A stretch of DNA of 64,000 nucleotides from Halobacillus sp. A1 (GTDB lineage Bacteria; Bacillota; Bacilli; Bacillales; Halobacillaceae): NCBI RefSeq assembly GCF_024189295.1, contig NZ_JAIZEN010000001.1, forward strand, positions 372,001 to 436,000, written 5' to 3'. A program made the translations under genes and the position numbers. Shown one piece after another: positions 8,899 to 17,828 of this stretch; within the stretch, counting starts at the first letter, position 1; every line of letters begins with the position of its first letter. Under the pieces are notes generated by a model, which was not told where the DNA came from, searched no databases, and saw only the letters and a program-made list of their open reading frames with translations.

Positions 8899-10233
8899 AT
8901 GTCTAATAGGAATAGTGAGCTTCTTAGTAAACTGAATTTAACTAGGATTAACGAAGAAAACGTCATAGCAGATTCTGTGATTAAGGTAGTAGACCCTAGA
9001 GATCTATTAAATTCTAAGAGATTTGATATAATGGCAAAATTTATATATGGATTTTTTTTGAAAAATAATATTAAAAGTGATTGGGGTTATAGATTATATG
9101 AAGATCACTTGTGGGTGTTCAACCGCTATGATGAAGACGATGGTTCCGGAAAGAAAGGAATAAAATCTTTTATAGATTCTTACAACAAAACTTTTTTGTC
9201 CATTAAGGAAGAAGGATTTAATGACAATCTTTCAGTTATCCCCATAGATGAAGATAATGTACCTTTGGATGGGGCGCACAGAGTTGCCGCATCTTTATTA
9301 TTTGATAAGAGAATTAAAGTTCTTACTATTAAGGGGTTAGAAACTAATTACAATTATGAGTTTTTTGAAAAAAAAGGTTTGCAACATAAATGGTCAGATG
9401 CCATAGCTTACGAATATTGTAAATTAAAAGGTAACGTATCTATTTTAACTATGTTTTCAAATGTCTATAAAGAAAAAGAGGAATTATACAGAATAATTAA
9501 AGAGTATGGAGACATCTATTATGAGCGAGAGTTAAATATTAGTAATATTGGTTTAGATAATTTATTAAGTCAATTAGAGATTAGTGATAGACCAAGAAAG
9601 AGTGCAAAGGGTGGACAAACTATTACAATAATTCTAATTGAAAGTATGAAAGTAAATTTAGATGAGCTAAAATGCAGTATTAAAAATATAACAGAAAAAT
9701 CAATTCACGTTAGCACGTCACGCAAGGAAGTTTTAAATCTCGCTAAACTTTTCTTTAATACAAATAGTGTTGAATTCTTTAATCGTACTAACTATAGAAC
9801 TTACAACGATTTTGAATACAAATTAAAAAATGTAATAAGTAAAGATATAGTAAGCAAGGATCGATACTGTATTATTGATGAAACCTTATTTTCAAAAAAG
9901 GCTTGTAACACAATTCTTCTCAACTTTGATCAAAGGTCTATTGAGGTATTGCAGGAAGATTTAAGAGAAAAAGTACCTTTAAAAAAATTAAATAAAATAG
10001 ATAAATTAATGGACGACATAATTTTTAACCCAGAATATCATTTTTATTATAAAGGTATTAAATTTGCAACCTATGCTTCAATAAAAAAAATGAAGAATTA
10101 TGCTTTCTTATACTCTCTAGTAGACAAATTTAGATTCCGTGGGCTTAAGCAAGTTAGATACAATCTCACAAAAAAAATAAGACTTGCCAGATTGAAGATG
10201 GTAACGATTAAGAATAAATATAATTTACTTTAA
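8899..10233 (+). CDS. Unrecognised polysaccharide-cluster protein with a ParB/Srx-like motif
   Basis: A 444-residue protein I cannot assign to a defined function. Near residue 118 it has IPIDEDNVPLDGAHRVAASL, which resembles the phosphate-binding signature of the ParB/sulfiredoxin fold (DG-HR-AA); members of that fold bind or cleave nucleotides, and some are kinases. The C-terminal part (IIFNPEYHFYYKGIKFATYA) looks like a segment seen in nucleotidyltransferase-like capsule proteins, but this is from memory and weak. There is no signal peptide or membrane segment. The gene is very AT-rich compared with the first 8 kb and lies between glycosyltransferases in the same operon, so a role in decorating the sugar chain is likely. 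Confidence 0.45.
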   Translation: MSNRNSELLSKLNLTRINEENVIADSVIKVVDPRDLLNSKRFDIMAKFIYGFFLKNNIKSDWGYRLYEDHLWVFNRYDEDDGSGKKGIKSFIDSYNKTFLSIKEEGFNDNLSVIPIDEDNVPLDGAHRVAASLLFDKRIKVLTIKGLETNYNYEFFEKKGLQHKWSDAIAYEYCKLKGNVSILTMFSNVYKEKEELYRIIKEYGDIYYERELNISNIGLDNLLSQLEISDRPRKSAKGGQTITIILIESMKVNLDELKCSIKNITEKSIHVSTSRKEVLNLAKLFFNTNSVEFFNRTNYRTYNDFEYKLKNVISKDIVSKDRYCIIDETLFSKKACNTILLNFDQRSIEVLQEDLREKVPLKKLNKIDKLMDDIIFNPEYHFYYKGIKFATYASIKKMKNYAFLYSLVDKFRFRGLKQVRYNLTKKIRLARLKMVTIKNKYNLL

Positions 10234-10254
10234 GCTAGTTAAGGAGAAGAAATT

Positions 10255-11445
10255 ATGAAGAAAAAAATATTGTTTGTAATTGATTCCCTAAATTGTGCAG
10301 GGGCAGAAAAAAGCCTAGTTACTCTTTTATCGCTATTAGATTATTCTAAATTTGAAGTGGATTTAATGTTGTTTTCACAAGGCGGAGAGCTTCAAAGTCT
10401 AGTTCCGAAAGAAGTTAATATATTAAACCCTATTAGCTACACATTATTCACTTCACTGGGATTAAAAGATTCTATACGGTACACATTAAAAAAGTTGGAG
10501 TTTAGAAAGTTCCATGCAAGAACAAAATACTCGATTTTTATTAGGAAAGGGAAGCCTCGAAATGTGGAGAAGGCGAGATTATATTGGCAAAGCTCGTCTA
10601 AAGTAATAGAGTCAAATTCAAAGGAGTACGATATTGCTATTAGTTATGCACAAGGAATTCCTACTTTTTATGTAGCTGAAAAAGTAAATGCTAGAAGAAA
10701 ATTTGCCTGGGTTAATGTTAGTTACAGCATGAATAAAAAAGATAAAGACTTTCAAAGCGTTTTTTATGATCAATTTGAAAAAGTAGTTGCAGTTTCAACT
10801 ACTACGAAGAAAATATTTTTAGAAACTTTCCCTCAATATTCTAAAAAGACAACAGTGATTTATGATATAAATGATTTTAATTTAATTTCAGAAATGGCAG
10901 GGATAGGTGAGAAAGAGATTGATTATTTTAAAGGGGTTAAAATTCTTACTGTTGGAAGGTTAGATTATCAGAAAGGTTATGATATTGCGTTAGACGCGTG
11001 TGAAAAACTTAAAAAGGCCGGAGTGGATTTTAAATGGTATGTTTTAGGTAAGGGACCTCTTAAGGAAGAAATCATTAAAGAAGTCGAAAAGAGAAATATT
11101 GGAAAACATTTAATCTTACTAGGTATAAGATCAAATCCTTATCCAATATTTAAAAGTGCGGATCTTTATGTGCAGACCTCTAAATTTGAAGGGTTTGGTT
11201 TAGCAATAGCTGAAGCAAGAATGTTAAATATCCCCGTAGTCACAACGGAATTTGATGCAGTATATAACCAAATGATTAATGGGAAAAATGGATTAGTAGT
11301 AGGTATGAACGGAGAGAGTGTCTTTCAGGGTATTATGAAGCTGCTCAATAACCAAGGACTTAAAGAAGAAATTATTAATTATTTGAAATTAGAGAAAAAA
11401 GGCAATATAGAGGAAGTTGAAAAATTTTATGACCTTATAAGTTAA
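10255..11445 (+). CDS. GT4-family glycosyltransferase
   Basis: A 396-residue GT-B transferase with the N-terminus ILFVIDSLNCAGAEKSLVTL, a middle section with ISYAQGIPTFYVAEKVNARR and the C-terminal GT4 domain: LTVGRLDYQKGYDIALDA, WYVLGKGPLKEEI and the donor site YVQTSKFEGFGLAIAEARML. It is closely related in plan to the products at 6656 and 11463. AAGGAGAAG precedes the ATG. The DNA is AT-rich like the preceding gene. Part of the exopolysaccharide operon; the sugar added is unknown. Confidence 0.85.
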   Translation: MKKKILFVIDSLNCAGAEKSLVTLLSLLDYSKFEVDLMLFSQGGELQSLVPKEVNILNPISYTLFTSLGLKDSIRYTLKKLEFRKFHARTKYSIFIRKGKPRNVEKARLYWQSSSKVIESNSKEYDIAISYAQGIPTFYVAEKVNARRKFAWVNVSYSMNKKDKDFQSVFYDQFEKVVAVSTTTKKIFLETFPQYSKKTTVIYDINDFNLISEMAGIGEKEIDYFKGVKILTVGRLDYQKGYDIALDACEKLKKAGVDFKWYVLGKGPLKEEIIKEVEKRNIGKHLILLGIRSNPYPIFKSADLYVQTSKFEGFGLAIAEARMLNIPVVTTEFDAVYNQMINGKNGLVVGMNGESVFQGIMKLLNNQGLKEEIINYLKLEKKGNIEEVEKFYDLIS

Positions 11446-11462
11446 GGTAGGTGAAGAAGCGA

Positions 11463-12644
11463 ATGAAGGAGAAAGAAAAGATACTTTTCATGATTATCAG
11501 TATGAACATTGGAGGAACTGAAAAAGCTCTGCTTAATATGATCGCGACTATGCCAAAAGATAAGTACGACATTTCGATTTTAATGTTGGAGAGGAAAGGT
11601 GGATTTTTAGAGAGTATTCCTAAACATGTTCATACCAGGTATTTAGATAACTTTTCTGAAATTAAACCATTAATTAATAATCCTCCTTTACAGTCATCTT
11701 TAACATTATTTAAACAAAAAAAATATTTAGAATTCATTAAATTTAGCACCAGTTATATACTATCAAAAATGTGTAACAATAAAGCAATCTTTCTAAAGTA
11801 TTTAGTGCGAAACCTTCCCCATATCAATTATAAATACGATACTGCCATAGCTTATGCAGGTCCAATGGACTTCATAAGCTATTTTATTTTGGAAAAAGTT
11901 ACAGCAGCAAAGAAAGTTCAATGGATACATTTCGATATAAATAAGATAGGTTTTAATCAAAGATTTGCTGAAAAATCATACAAAAAATTCGATGCGCTAT
12001 ATATTGTATCAGAAGAGGCAAGAAGCAAGCTGCTGGAGCAAGTTCCTTCCTTAAATGACAAGTTGAAAGTCCAGCATAATACTGTTTCACGTCAAATCGT
12101 AAGACAACAAAGTAAAAATGGAATTGGATTTAAAGATAATTTTAATGGAATGAGAATATTGACAGTAGGAAGACTTTCTCCTGAGAAAGGCCATGATCTT
12201 TCCATAAAGGTATTATCAAGGTTGGTCAGAGAGGGGCACCATATCAAGTGGTATGTGTTAGGAGAGGGGAAAAGTAGAGAAGACTATGAAAGAATCATTA
12301 AGGATTTGAGTGTTGAAAGCAATTTTATTTTATTAGGAGCTGATTCTAACCCTTATCCTTATATGGCTCAATGTGACATCTACGTTCAACCATCTAGATA
12401 TGAAGGGTACTGTATTACTTTATTGGAAGCTAAAGCGTTAAATAAAGCAATAGTTGCGACAAGCGTTAATGGAGTAAATGAGCAGTTAAATCACGAAAGA
12501 ACAGGTTTAATTACAGAAATAGGAGAAGAAGAATTATTTGAATCAGTGAGAAAGTTAATTATTAATAAAGATCTACGCCAAAAACTGTCAAATAACTTAC
12601 TCATAGAAAACTCTAAAATAGAAACTGAAGAATTGATTATTTGA
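11463..12644 (+). CDS. GT4-family glycosyltransferase
   Basis: A GT-B transferase of 393 residues. It begins KEKILFMIISMNIGGTEKAL, and the C-terminal domain carries LTVGRLSPEKGHDLSIKVL, WYVLGEGKSREDY and YVQPSRYEGYCITLLEAKAL, the GT4 donor-binding loop. An in-frame GTG at 11451 exists, but the ATG at 11463 lies 9 nt after TAGGTG and is preferred. It is the third member of the paralogous GT4 set in the operon and starts 17 bp after its neighbour. Specificity cannot be predicted. Confidence 0.85.
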   Translation: MKEKEKILFMIISMNIGGTEKALLNMIATMPKDKYDISILMLERKGGFLESIPKHVHTRYLDNFSEIKPLINNPPLQSSLTLFKQKKYLEFIKFSTSYILSKMCNNKAIFLKYLVRNLPHINYKYDTAIAYAGPMDFISYFILEKVTAAKKVQWIHFDINKIGFNQRFAEKSYKKFDALYIVSEEARSKLLEQVPSLNDKLKVQHNTVSRQIVRQQSKNGIGFKDNFNGMRILTVGRLSPEKGHDLSIKVLSRLVREGHHIKWYVLGEGKSREDYERIIKDLSVESNFILLGADSNPYPYMAQCDIYVQPSRYEGYCITLLEAKALNKAIVATSVNGVNEQLNHERTGLITEIGEEELFESVRKLIINKDLRQKLSNNLLIENSKIETEELII

Positions 12645-12670
12645 TAACGTTAGGTAAGGAGGAAATGAGA

Positions 12671-13696
12671 GTGCCGTGTATTAGTGTAATAGTTCCTATT
12701 TACAATGTAGAACGCTATCTTCCAGCTTGTCTAAATTCAATATTAGCCCAAACATTTACAAATTTTGAGCTAATCCTCATAAATGATGGCTCAGAAGATA
12801 GATGTGGCGAAATATGTGATAGTTTTTCTGAACGGGATAATCGTATCAAAGTAATACACCAAAAGAATTCAGGAGTATCTCATGCAAGAAATGAAGGGTT
12901 AAAAGTGGCAAAAGGAGACTATATAGCTTTTGTTGACCCCGATGATACGATTGAACCCTCAATGTATGAGGTGATGTATAGTGTAGCCTGCGAAAATGAG
13001 GCTGATATGACTGTTTGTAGAATAAAAACACTAAACCTATTCACTGGCACCGAATCAAAATCATCAATTTATGAAGGTAAGGAGAAGGTTTTATCTCAAA
13101 ACGATATAAAAAATAAAATTATTCCTTTAATACTCAATAACAAAACCGTTAGTTTATCATCTAGTGTAAATAAACTATATAAAAAATCTATTTTTGATTT
13201 GTACAATGTTAAATTTGAAGAACATAAAAGCCATAGTGAAGATGTGCGGCTGAATTTAAAAATTCTTCCACATATAGATCGTTTAGTTTATGTAGATGAA
13301 GCCTTATACAATTATTTTATTCGAAGAAATAATTCTTTGACGCAAGTATTCAGGGAAGATTTATATGATTATATTAGTGATAATAGGAAGTTATTGATCA
13401 AGATGTGTAAGGAGTATAGCAGTCCGCAGAAATTAATTAAGAATGTAAGGAGTCATTATGCGAGTGTCACCTTAAATTTCATTCAAGGTTTAGTTAATAG
13501 TTCACTTCCTATTAAAAAACAACTTAAAATACTTTCTACTATAATAAAGGATGAAGAATTTATTAAAGATATCGCTTGTTATCAATCTCCATCGCTTTTC
13601 CTGAAAATATTAAAATTAATTTGCAGATTTGGAAATGAGATGCTGATCATAAGGGTAGTTCAGTATAAATATAAATTAATACACTTCATAAGATGA
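12671..13696 (+). CDS. GT2-family glycosyltransferase
   Basis: A GT-A transferase with ISVIVPIYNVERYLPACLNS, LINDGSEDRCGEICDSF, the GVSHARNEGL motif and the DXD-type AFVDPDDTIEP. The C-terminal part has VSLSSSVNKLYKKSIFDLYN and a SEDVRLNLKI segment typical of this subfamily. The frame is open from a TTG at 12641, but the AAGGAGG at 12656-12662 points to GTG 12671 (8 nt) rather than ATG 12665 (2 nt). It slightly follows the preceding GT4 gene and precedes the flippase, in line with a role in completing the repeat unit. Confidence 0.83.
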   Translation: MPCISVIVPIYNVERYLPACLNSILAQTFTNFELILINDGSEDRCGEICDSFSERDNRIKVIHQKNSGVSHARNEGLKVAKGDYIAFVDPDDTIEPSMYEVMYSVACENEADMTVCRIKTLNLFTGTESKSSIYEGKEKVLSQNDIKNKIIPLILNNKTVSLSSSVNKLYKKSIFDLYNVKFEEHKSHSEDVRLNLKILPHIDRLVYVDEALYNYFIRRNNSLTQVFREDLYDYISDNRKLLIKMCKEYSSPQKLIKNVRSHYASVTLNFIQGLVNSSLPIKKQLKILSTIIKDEEFIKDIACYQSPSLFLKILKLICRFGNEMLIIRVVQYKYKLIHFIR

Positions 13697-13718
13697 ATTT
13701 ATATAAAGGGCGGATTGT

Positions 13719-15497
13719 ATGAAAACGTCATTAAAAAAATTATTAATGCTATTTGATAAAAAGGAAAAAAGAAAATTCTTAATTTTATTTGCTATGATGA
13801 TAGTGGCTGCCATCTTTGAAACAGTGGGGATAGGATTAATTGTCCCATTTGTAACCATAGCAACTAATCCAGAACAAATTCATGAACATGCTGTATTTTC
13901 ATATGTTTCTGAGTTGTTTAATCTCCAAACATACAATTCTTTTATTATATTGGCTGTGGGTGTTTTACTATTCGTATTTGTTATAAAAAATCTATATCTT
14001 TTATTATTTCAGTACGCACAATTTAGAATAATTTTAAATCAACAGGTGAGTTTATCTAGGCAACTATTTCAGGAATATTTAAAGAAGCCATACACTTTTC
14101 ATCTAAAACGAAACACTGCCGATTTGTTACGAAATGTTAATTCAGAAGTACCTAAAGTATTTCAAGGTATCATATTGGCTGGATTTCAATTGTTCACAGA
14201 ATTACTAGTGATCACTTGTATCTTAATTTTATTACTTCTAACCTCACCCATAGCAACTCTTACCGCTTTCACTTTATTAGGTGGAAGTGTTTTTATTTTC
14301 TTTAAACTGTTTAGAAAAAAAATATCTTCTTTAGGTAAAGAACAACAGAAAGTGGACGGGACAATGATCAAATGGGTTAATCAAGGGTTGGGTGCCAATA
14401 AAGTGGTTAAAGTATCGGGAAAAGAAAATTTTTTCATAAAAGCCTATACTGGTCAAAGTCAAATAAAAGCTAATAATAGCCGCTATATGAAATTGCTAGA
14501 ACAAGTACCGCGATTGTTTATTGAAACCTTATTAGTTTCTGTAGTTTTAATTACTATGGTGATTATTGTTATACAAGGGGAAAATACTACGGAACTAATA
14601 TCAACGATGGCCCTTTTTGCTATGGCTGCATTTCGTTTAATGCCATCTATCACCCGTGTAGTAGCGATGATCACTACCATAAGATATAGTCAGCCTGCTT
14701 TGTCAGTAATCTATGAAGATCTTTTTTCAGATAAAGATGAACACTCAATATCGCTGGACACTCAGAGTATAGCAATAAATAAAAAAGAAAAAGCATTTAA
14801 AGAATCCATACAGTTGAACAATGTCTCCTATCGCTATCCAGGTCAAGATATTTTATCTATTAAAGATGTCACACTAAACATTCCAATTGGAAAATCAGTA
14901 GCTTTTGTGGGGGAATCAGGTGCAGGGAAAACTACACTAGTTGATATAATACTAGGATTGTTAAAACCTGAGCAAGGGCAAGTAATGATAGATGGAAAAA
15001 AATTGACCGATCAAAAAAGGTTATGGCAGCAGAGAATTGGTTACATTCCGCAATCCATTTACTTATCAGATGACACTATTAGAAGGAATATTGCATTTGG
15101 AGTTGAGGAAGAAAGCATTGATGATAAAGAAGTTTGGAGAGCTCTAGAACAAGCTCATTTAAAACAATTCGTGAAAACTCTTCCGGAGCAACTTAATACT
15201 CAAGTAGGTGAAAACGGGGTAAGGCTTTCGGGGGGACAAAGACAAAGAATTGGAATAGCCAGAGCTCTCTATCACAATCCTGAGATTTTATTTTTAGATG
15301 AAGCGACCTCTGCATTAGATAATGGAACCGAAAAAGAGATCATGAAAGCGATTGATAGTTTAAAAGGTGATATGACATTAATTATTATTGCTCATAGGTT
15401 AAGCACAATTAAAAATTGTGATATTGTGTTTGAATTTAATAACGGCAAATTATCAGAAGAAAAAAATACAACAAAAAGTCGTTCTCTTATCATTTAA
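13719..15497 (+). CDS. ABC exporter, PglK/MsbA-like lipid-linked oligosaccharide flippase
   Basis: A 592-residue half-transporter with fused permease and ATPase. The N-terminus (KRKFLILFAMMIVAAIFETV, then IVPFVTIATNPE) resembles Campylobacter PglK, the ABC flippase for bacillosamine-containing oligosaccharides. Five to six membrane segments span residues 20-310. The ATPase has Walker A VGESGAGKTTLV, signature RLSGGQRQRIGIARAL and Walker B ILFLDEATSALD with an H-loop AHRLST. Its place among glycosyltransferases and the PglC/D/E-like genes argues for flipping the repeat unit. No Wzx-type flippase is visible in the window; one could lie upstream. Confidence 0.8.
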   Translation: MKTSLKKLLMLFDKKEKRKFLILFAMMIVAAIFETVGIGLIVPFVTIATNPEQIHEHAVFSYVSELFNLQTYNSFIILAVGVLLFVFVIKNLYLLLFQYAQFRIILNQQVSLSRQLFQEYLKKPYTFHLKRNTADLLRNVNSEVPKVFQGIILAGFQLFTELLVITCILILLLLTSPIATLTAFTLLGGSVFIFFKLFRKKISSLGKEQQKVDGTMIKWVNQGLGANKVVKVSGKENFFIKAYTGQSQIKANNSRYMKLLEQVPRLFIETLLVSVVLITMVIIVIQGENTTELISTMALFAMAAFRLMPSITRVVAMITTIRYSQPALSVIYEDLFSDKDEHSISLDTQSIAINKKEKAFKESIQLNNVSYRYPGQDILSIKDVTLNIPIGKSVAFVGESGAGKTTLVDIILGLLKPEQGQVMIDGKKLTDQKRLWQQRIGYIPQSIYLSDDTIRRNIAFGVEEESIDDKEVWRALEQAHLKQFVKTLPEQLNTQVGENGVRLSGGQRQRIGIARALYHNPEILFLDEATSALDNGTEKEIMKAIDSLKGDMTLIIIAHRLSTIKNCDIVFEFNNGKLSEEKNTTKSRSLII

Positions 15498-15567
15498 ACC
15501 AATAATTGTTTATTTAGAAAAGGTTGATTTCTTTCTCACTACTTTATGTTTAGGAGGAATTTGGAGC

Positions 15568-16623
15568 ATGGCAAAAGTCAGCATAATAATACCTTTATAT
15601 AATGTGGAGAAATACTTGCGTAAATGTCTAAGGTCGGTGATAGATCAAACGCTGAGCGATGTGGAAATTATTTTGGTTAATGATGGATCGAAAGATAAAA
15701 GTGGGGAAATTGCTGAAGAATATAAAAGGAATGATTCGAGAATAAAAGTGATTCACAAAGAAAATGGCGGAGTGTGTTCTGCAAGAAACGCTGGATTACA
15801 GATCTCTACTGGGGAATATATAGGCTTTGTAGATCCTGATGATTGGATTGAACCCAACATGTTCGAGGTTATGTATTATAAGGCACTGGATAGTAATAGT
15901 GATTTGGTAGTGTGTAATTATGATTGTGTTTATGAGCAATCCACTACTTTTAAATGGTTGAATATTAAAGATGAGTTAATTGATGTTCAAGAACTCGGTT
16001 TATCAAACTATTATTATGAATATTTCCTCAAATATACTCATGGAGATATTGTTTGGAATAAGCTGTATAAGCGATCAATCATTAATGAGCACTTCATCAA
16101 GTTTGAGAAGCACTCAGAGGTATTTGCTGACGATTTATTATTTAATCTGTATTACTTATGTCATGTGAAAACTATTTGTACTGTTAACAGGTCATTTTAT
16201 AACTATTTTCAAAGAAGTAACCATTCGATAACTAGCACCCCAAGGCCTCAGCTTTCTAAGCGATACACACGCTTAGTCGAGTATTTTATAGAGTATGCTA
16301 AGAGTCAGGGGGAATTTAGAAGTATAAGTAATATACCACCTATTTTATTTTACCTGTTGTTTAGAAATAGTATCTCTCATAAAGTTAAAACAGAAGGTGA
16401 TTTGAGTTTTATTAAAGAAGTTTTTGATAGTTTATCAGATTCGAAAGTATATAAACCACTCTTGAAGCAACTAACATTTGGAAATTCGCCCAATATATAT
16501 TGTAAACAAACTGGTCAAAGCATTAAGACTAACATTTATATGAGAATATATTCAGGAATATGTTTATTACATTTGAATCAACTTCTAACCTTCTTAATAA
16601 AGTATGAACAATCAAAAAAATAA
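15568..16623 (+). CDS. GT2-family glycosyltransferase
   Basis: A GT-A transferase of 351 residues with VSIIIPLYNVEKYLRKCLRS, LVNDGSKDKSGEIAEEY, GGVCSARNAGLQ and the metal-binding GFVDPDDWIEP; the C-terminal part has HGDIVWNKLYKRSIINEHF and FADDLLFNLYY. The frame is open from 15418, inside the transporter gene, but TAGGAGG at 15551-15557 clearly selects the ATG at 15568. It resembles the GT2 protein encoded at 12671. Last glycosyltransferase of the operon, with a weak hairpin downstream. Confidence 0.85.
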   Translation: MAKVSIIIPLYNVEKYLRKCLRSVIDQTLSDVEIILVNDGSKDKSGEIAEEYKRNDSRIKVIHKENGGVCSARNAGLQISTGEYIGFVDPDDWIEPNMFEVMYYKALDSNSDLVVCNYDCVYEQSTTFKWLNIKDELIDVQELGLSNYYYEYFLKYTHGDIVWNKLYKRSIINEHFIKFEKHSEVFADDLLFNLYYLCHVKTICTVNRSFYNYFQRSNHSITSTPRPQLSKRYTRLVEYFIEYAKSQGEFRSISNIPPILFYLLFRNSISHKVKTEGDLSFIKEVFDSLSDSKVYKPLLKQLTFGNSPNIYCKQTGQSIKTNIYMRIYSGICLLHLNQLLTFLIKYEQSKK

Positions 16624-16628
16624 TATTG

Positions 16629-16672
16629 ATATCACCCTAAGTGTTCTACTTTATTTTGTGGGTGGTTTTTTA
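16629..16672 (+). terminator. Weak intrinsic terminator or attenuator in the EPS operon
   Basis: ATCACCC pairs with GGGTGGT (one G-U) across a loop of about 23 nt, followed by TTTTTT. The short stem and big loop make it a weak terminator, possibly letting some transcripts continue into the kinase-like gene. Confidence 0.4.
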
Positions 16673-16703
16673 AATTGCACGACTATTGGGAGAGTTATAA
16701 ATT

Positions 16704-17828
16704 ATGGGTAACTATCATGACCAGTACCATCAATACTTATATATTGGTGACTCCTTATATATAAACAGTACCAAGAATTTAATTAGTGTATTAATAGATC
16801 TATATTTTAAAGCATTGCCATTTAGCTTCATTGAGAGGAAGACTAGAAGTGGTAAACTTAATAACTCACTTCTTCTTATAAGGTTAATAAGAGTCTTTCA
16901 ACTAACCTATAAATTCCATAAATTAAAGAGAAAGGTAAGGGTTGGTACATCATCAAAACTTCTTTATTGTAAAGCTGAAGGTGACTTTCTTTTGAAAACT
17001 AGGAATAAGGGTATCAAAATATTTAACATAAGAAATAAAAAGGCAACCACTTTATTTGCACCATTATTATCTTCAGAAGATATTGAAAATAGAATAAATA
17101 CATTAAAACAATCCGAAAAATGTAGCTTGGCTCCAGCTTTAATAAACACCGCTTTGACGAATAGGTACTACACTGAAACTTATGTGAATTGTAGAAGAAC
17201 GAATAGAGAAGATTTAATTGAGGCTGGTCTGGAGCAACATGCGTTTTCAGTAATACTAGACGTGTTAAGATCAACCCCCCCTTCAAAAATTGATTTATTT
17301 TATTACAGATCTATTTTAAAGCAGGAATTTGAATCTTTATTAGATAATGAAGTTTTGCGAAAACAAGATTTAACCAATATTAAAGAATTTGTAACGTGCA
17401 ATTTTAACAAGTTAAAAAGCTTTAACCAAATTAATAAATATATAATTTTAGGTTTTTCCCATGGGGATTTATGGGAGGGGAATATATTGCAGGAAAGTGG
17501 TAAGAGCTATGTAATAGATTGGGAAACATTAGGGTATAGGTCCTGTTATTTTGATTATTACTTCTTTATGATCGACACCACTCGTAACCAAAATCAATTA
17601 AAGGCACAAATAGAAAAAAGCTATTTTACTTTTTTTACAAAAAAATTAAAAGAATTCGAAGGTTTCAATTCACTAGAGACATCTACAAATTGTGCCTCTT
17701 TATATAAATATTTATTCTTTACTGAGTGGGTTATATTAAAATTAAGCGAGGGAGATAATGTTGCAGAAATTAATAAAATGATTAGTCGTTTTCAACTTAC
17801 TGAAAAGTATATCAGATTGTTAAAATAG
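16704..17828 (+). CDS. APH/choline-kinase-fold phosphotransferase in the polysaccharide cluster
   Basis: A 374-residue protein whose C-terminal third has the aminoglycoside-phosphotransferase signature: SHGDLWEGNIL (catalytic Asp and metal-binding Asn) and VIDWETLGYRSCYFDYYFF (the DFG-equivalent Asp). The N-terminal 120 residues are not recognisable, though KAEGDFLLKTRNKG may be the start of the ATP-binding lobe. Relatives phosphorylate small hydroxyl compounds or sugars. In this setting it may phosphorylate a sugar of the repeat unit, but nothing in the sequence names the substrate. The gene is AT-rich and is the last of the main operon, after a weak terminator. Confidence 0.6.
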   Translation: MGNYHDQYHQYLYIGDSLYINSTKNLISVLIDLYFKALPFSFIERKTRSGKLNNSLLLIRLIRVFQLTYKFHKLKRKVRVGTSSKLLYCKAEGDFLLKTRNKGIKIFNIRNKKATTLFAPLLSSEDIENRINTLKQSEKCSLAPALINTALTNRYYTETYVNCRRTNREDLIEAGLEQHAFSVILDVLRSTPPSKIDLFYYRSILKQEFESLLDNEVLRKQDLTNIKEFVTCNFNKLKSFNQINKYIILGFSHGDLWEGNILQESGKSYVIDWETLGYRSCYFDYYFFMIDTTRNQNQLKAQIEKSYFTFFTKKLKEFEGFNSLETSTNCASLYKYLFFTEWVILKLSEGDNVAEINKMISRFQLTEKYIRLLK

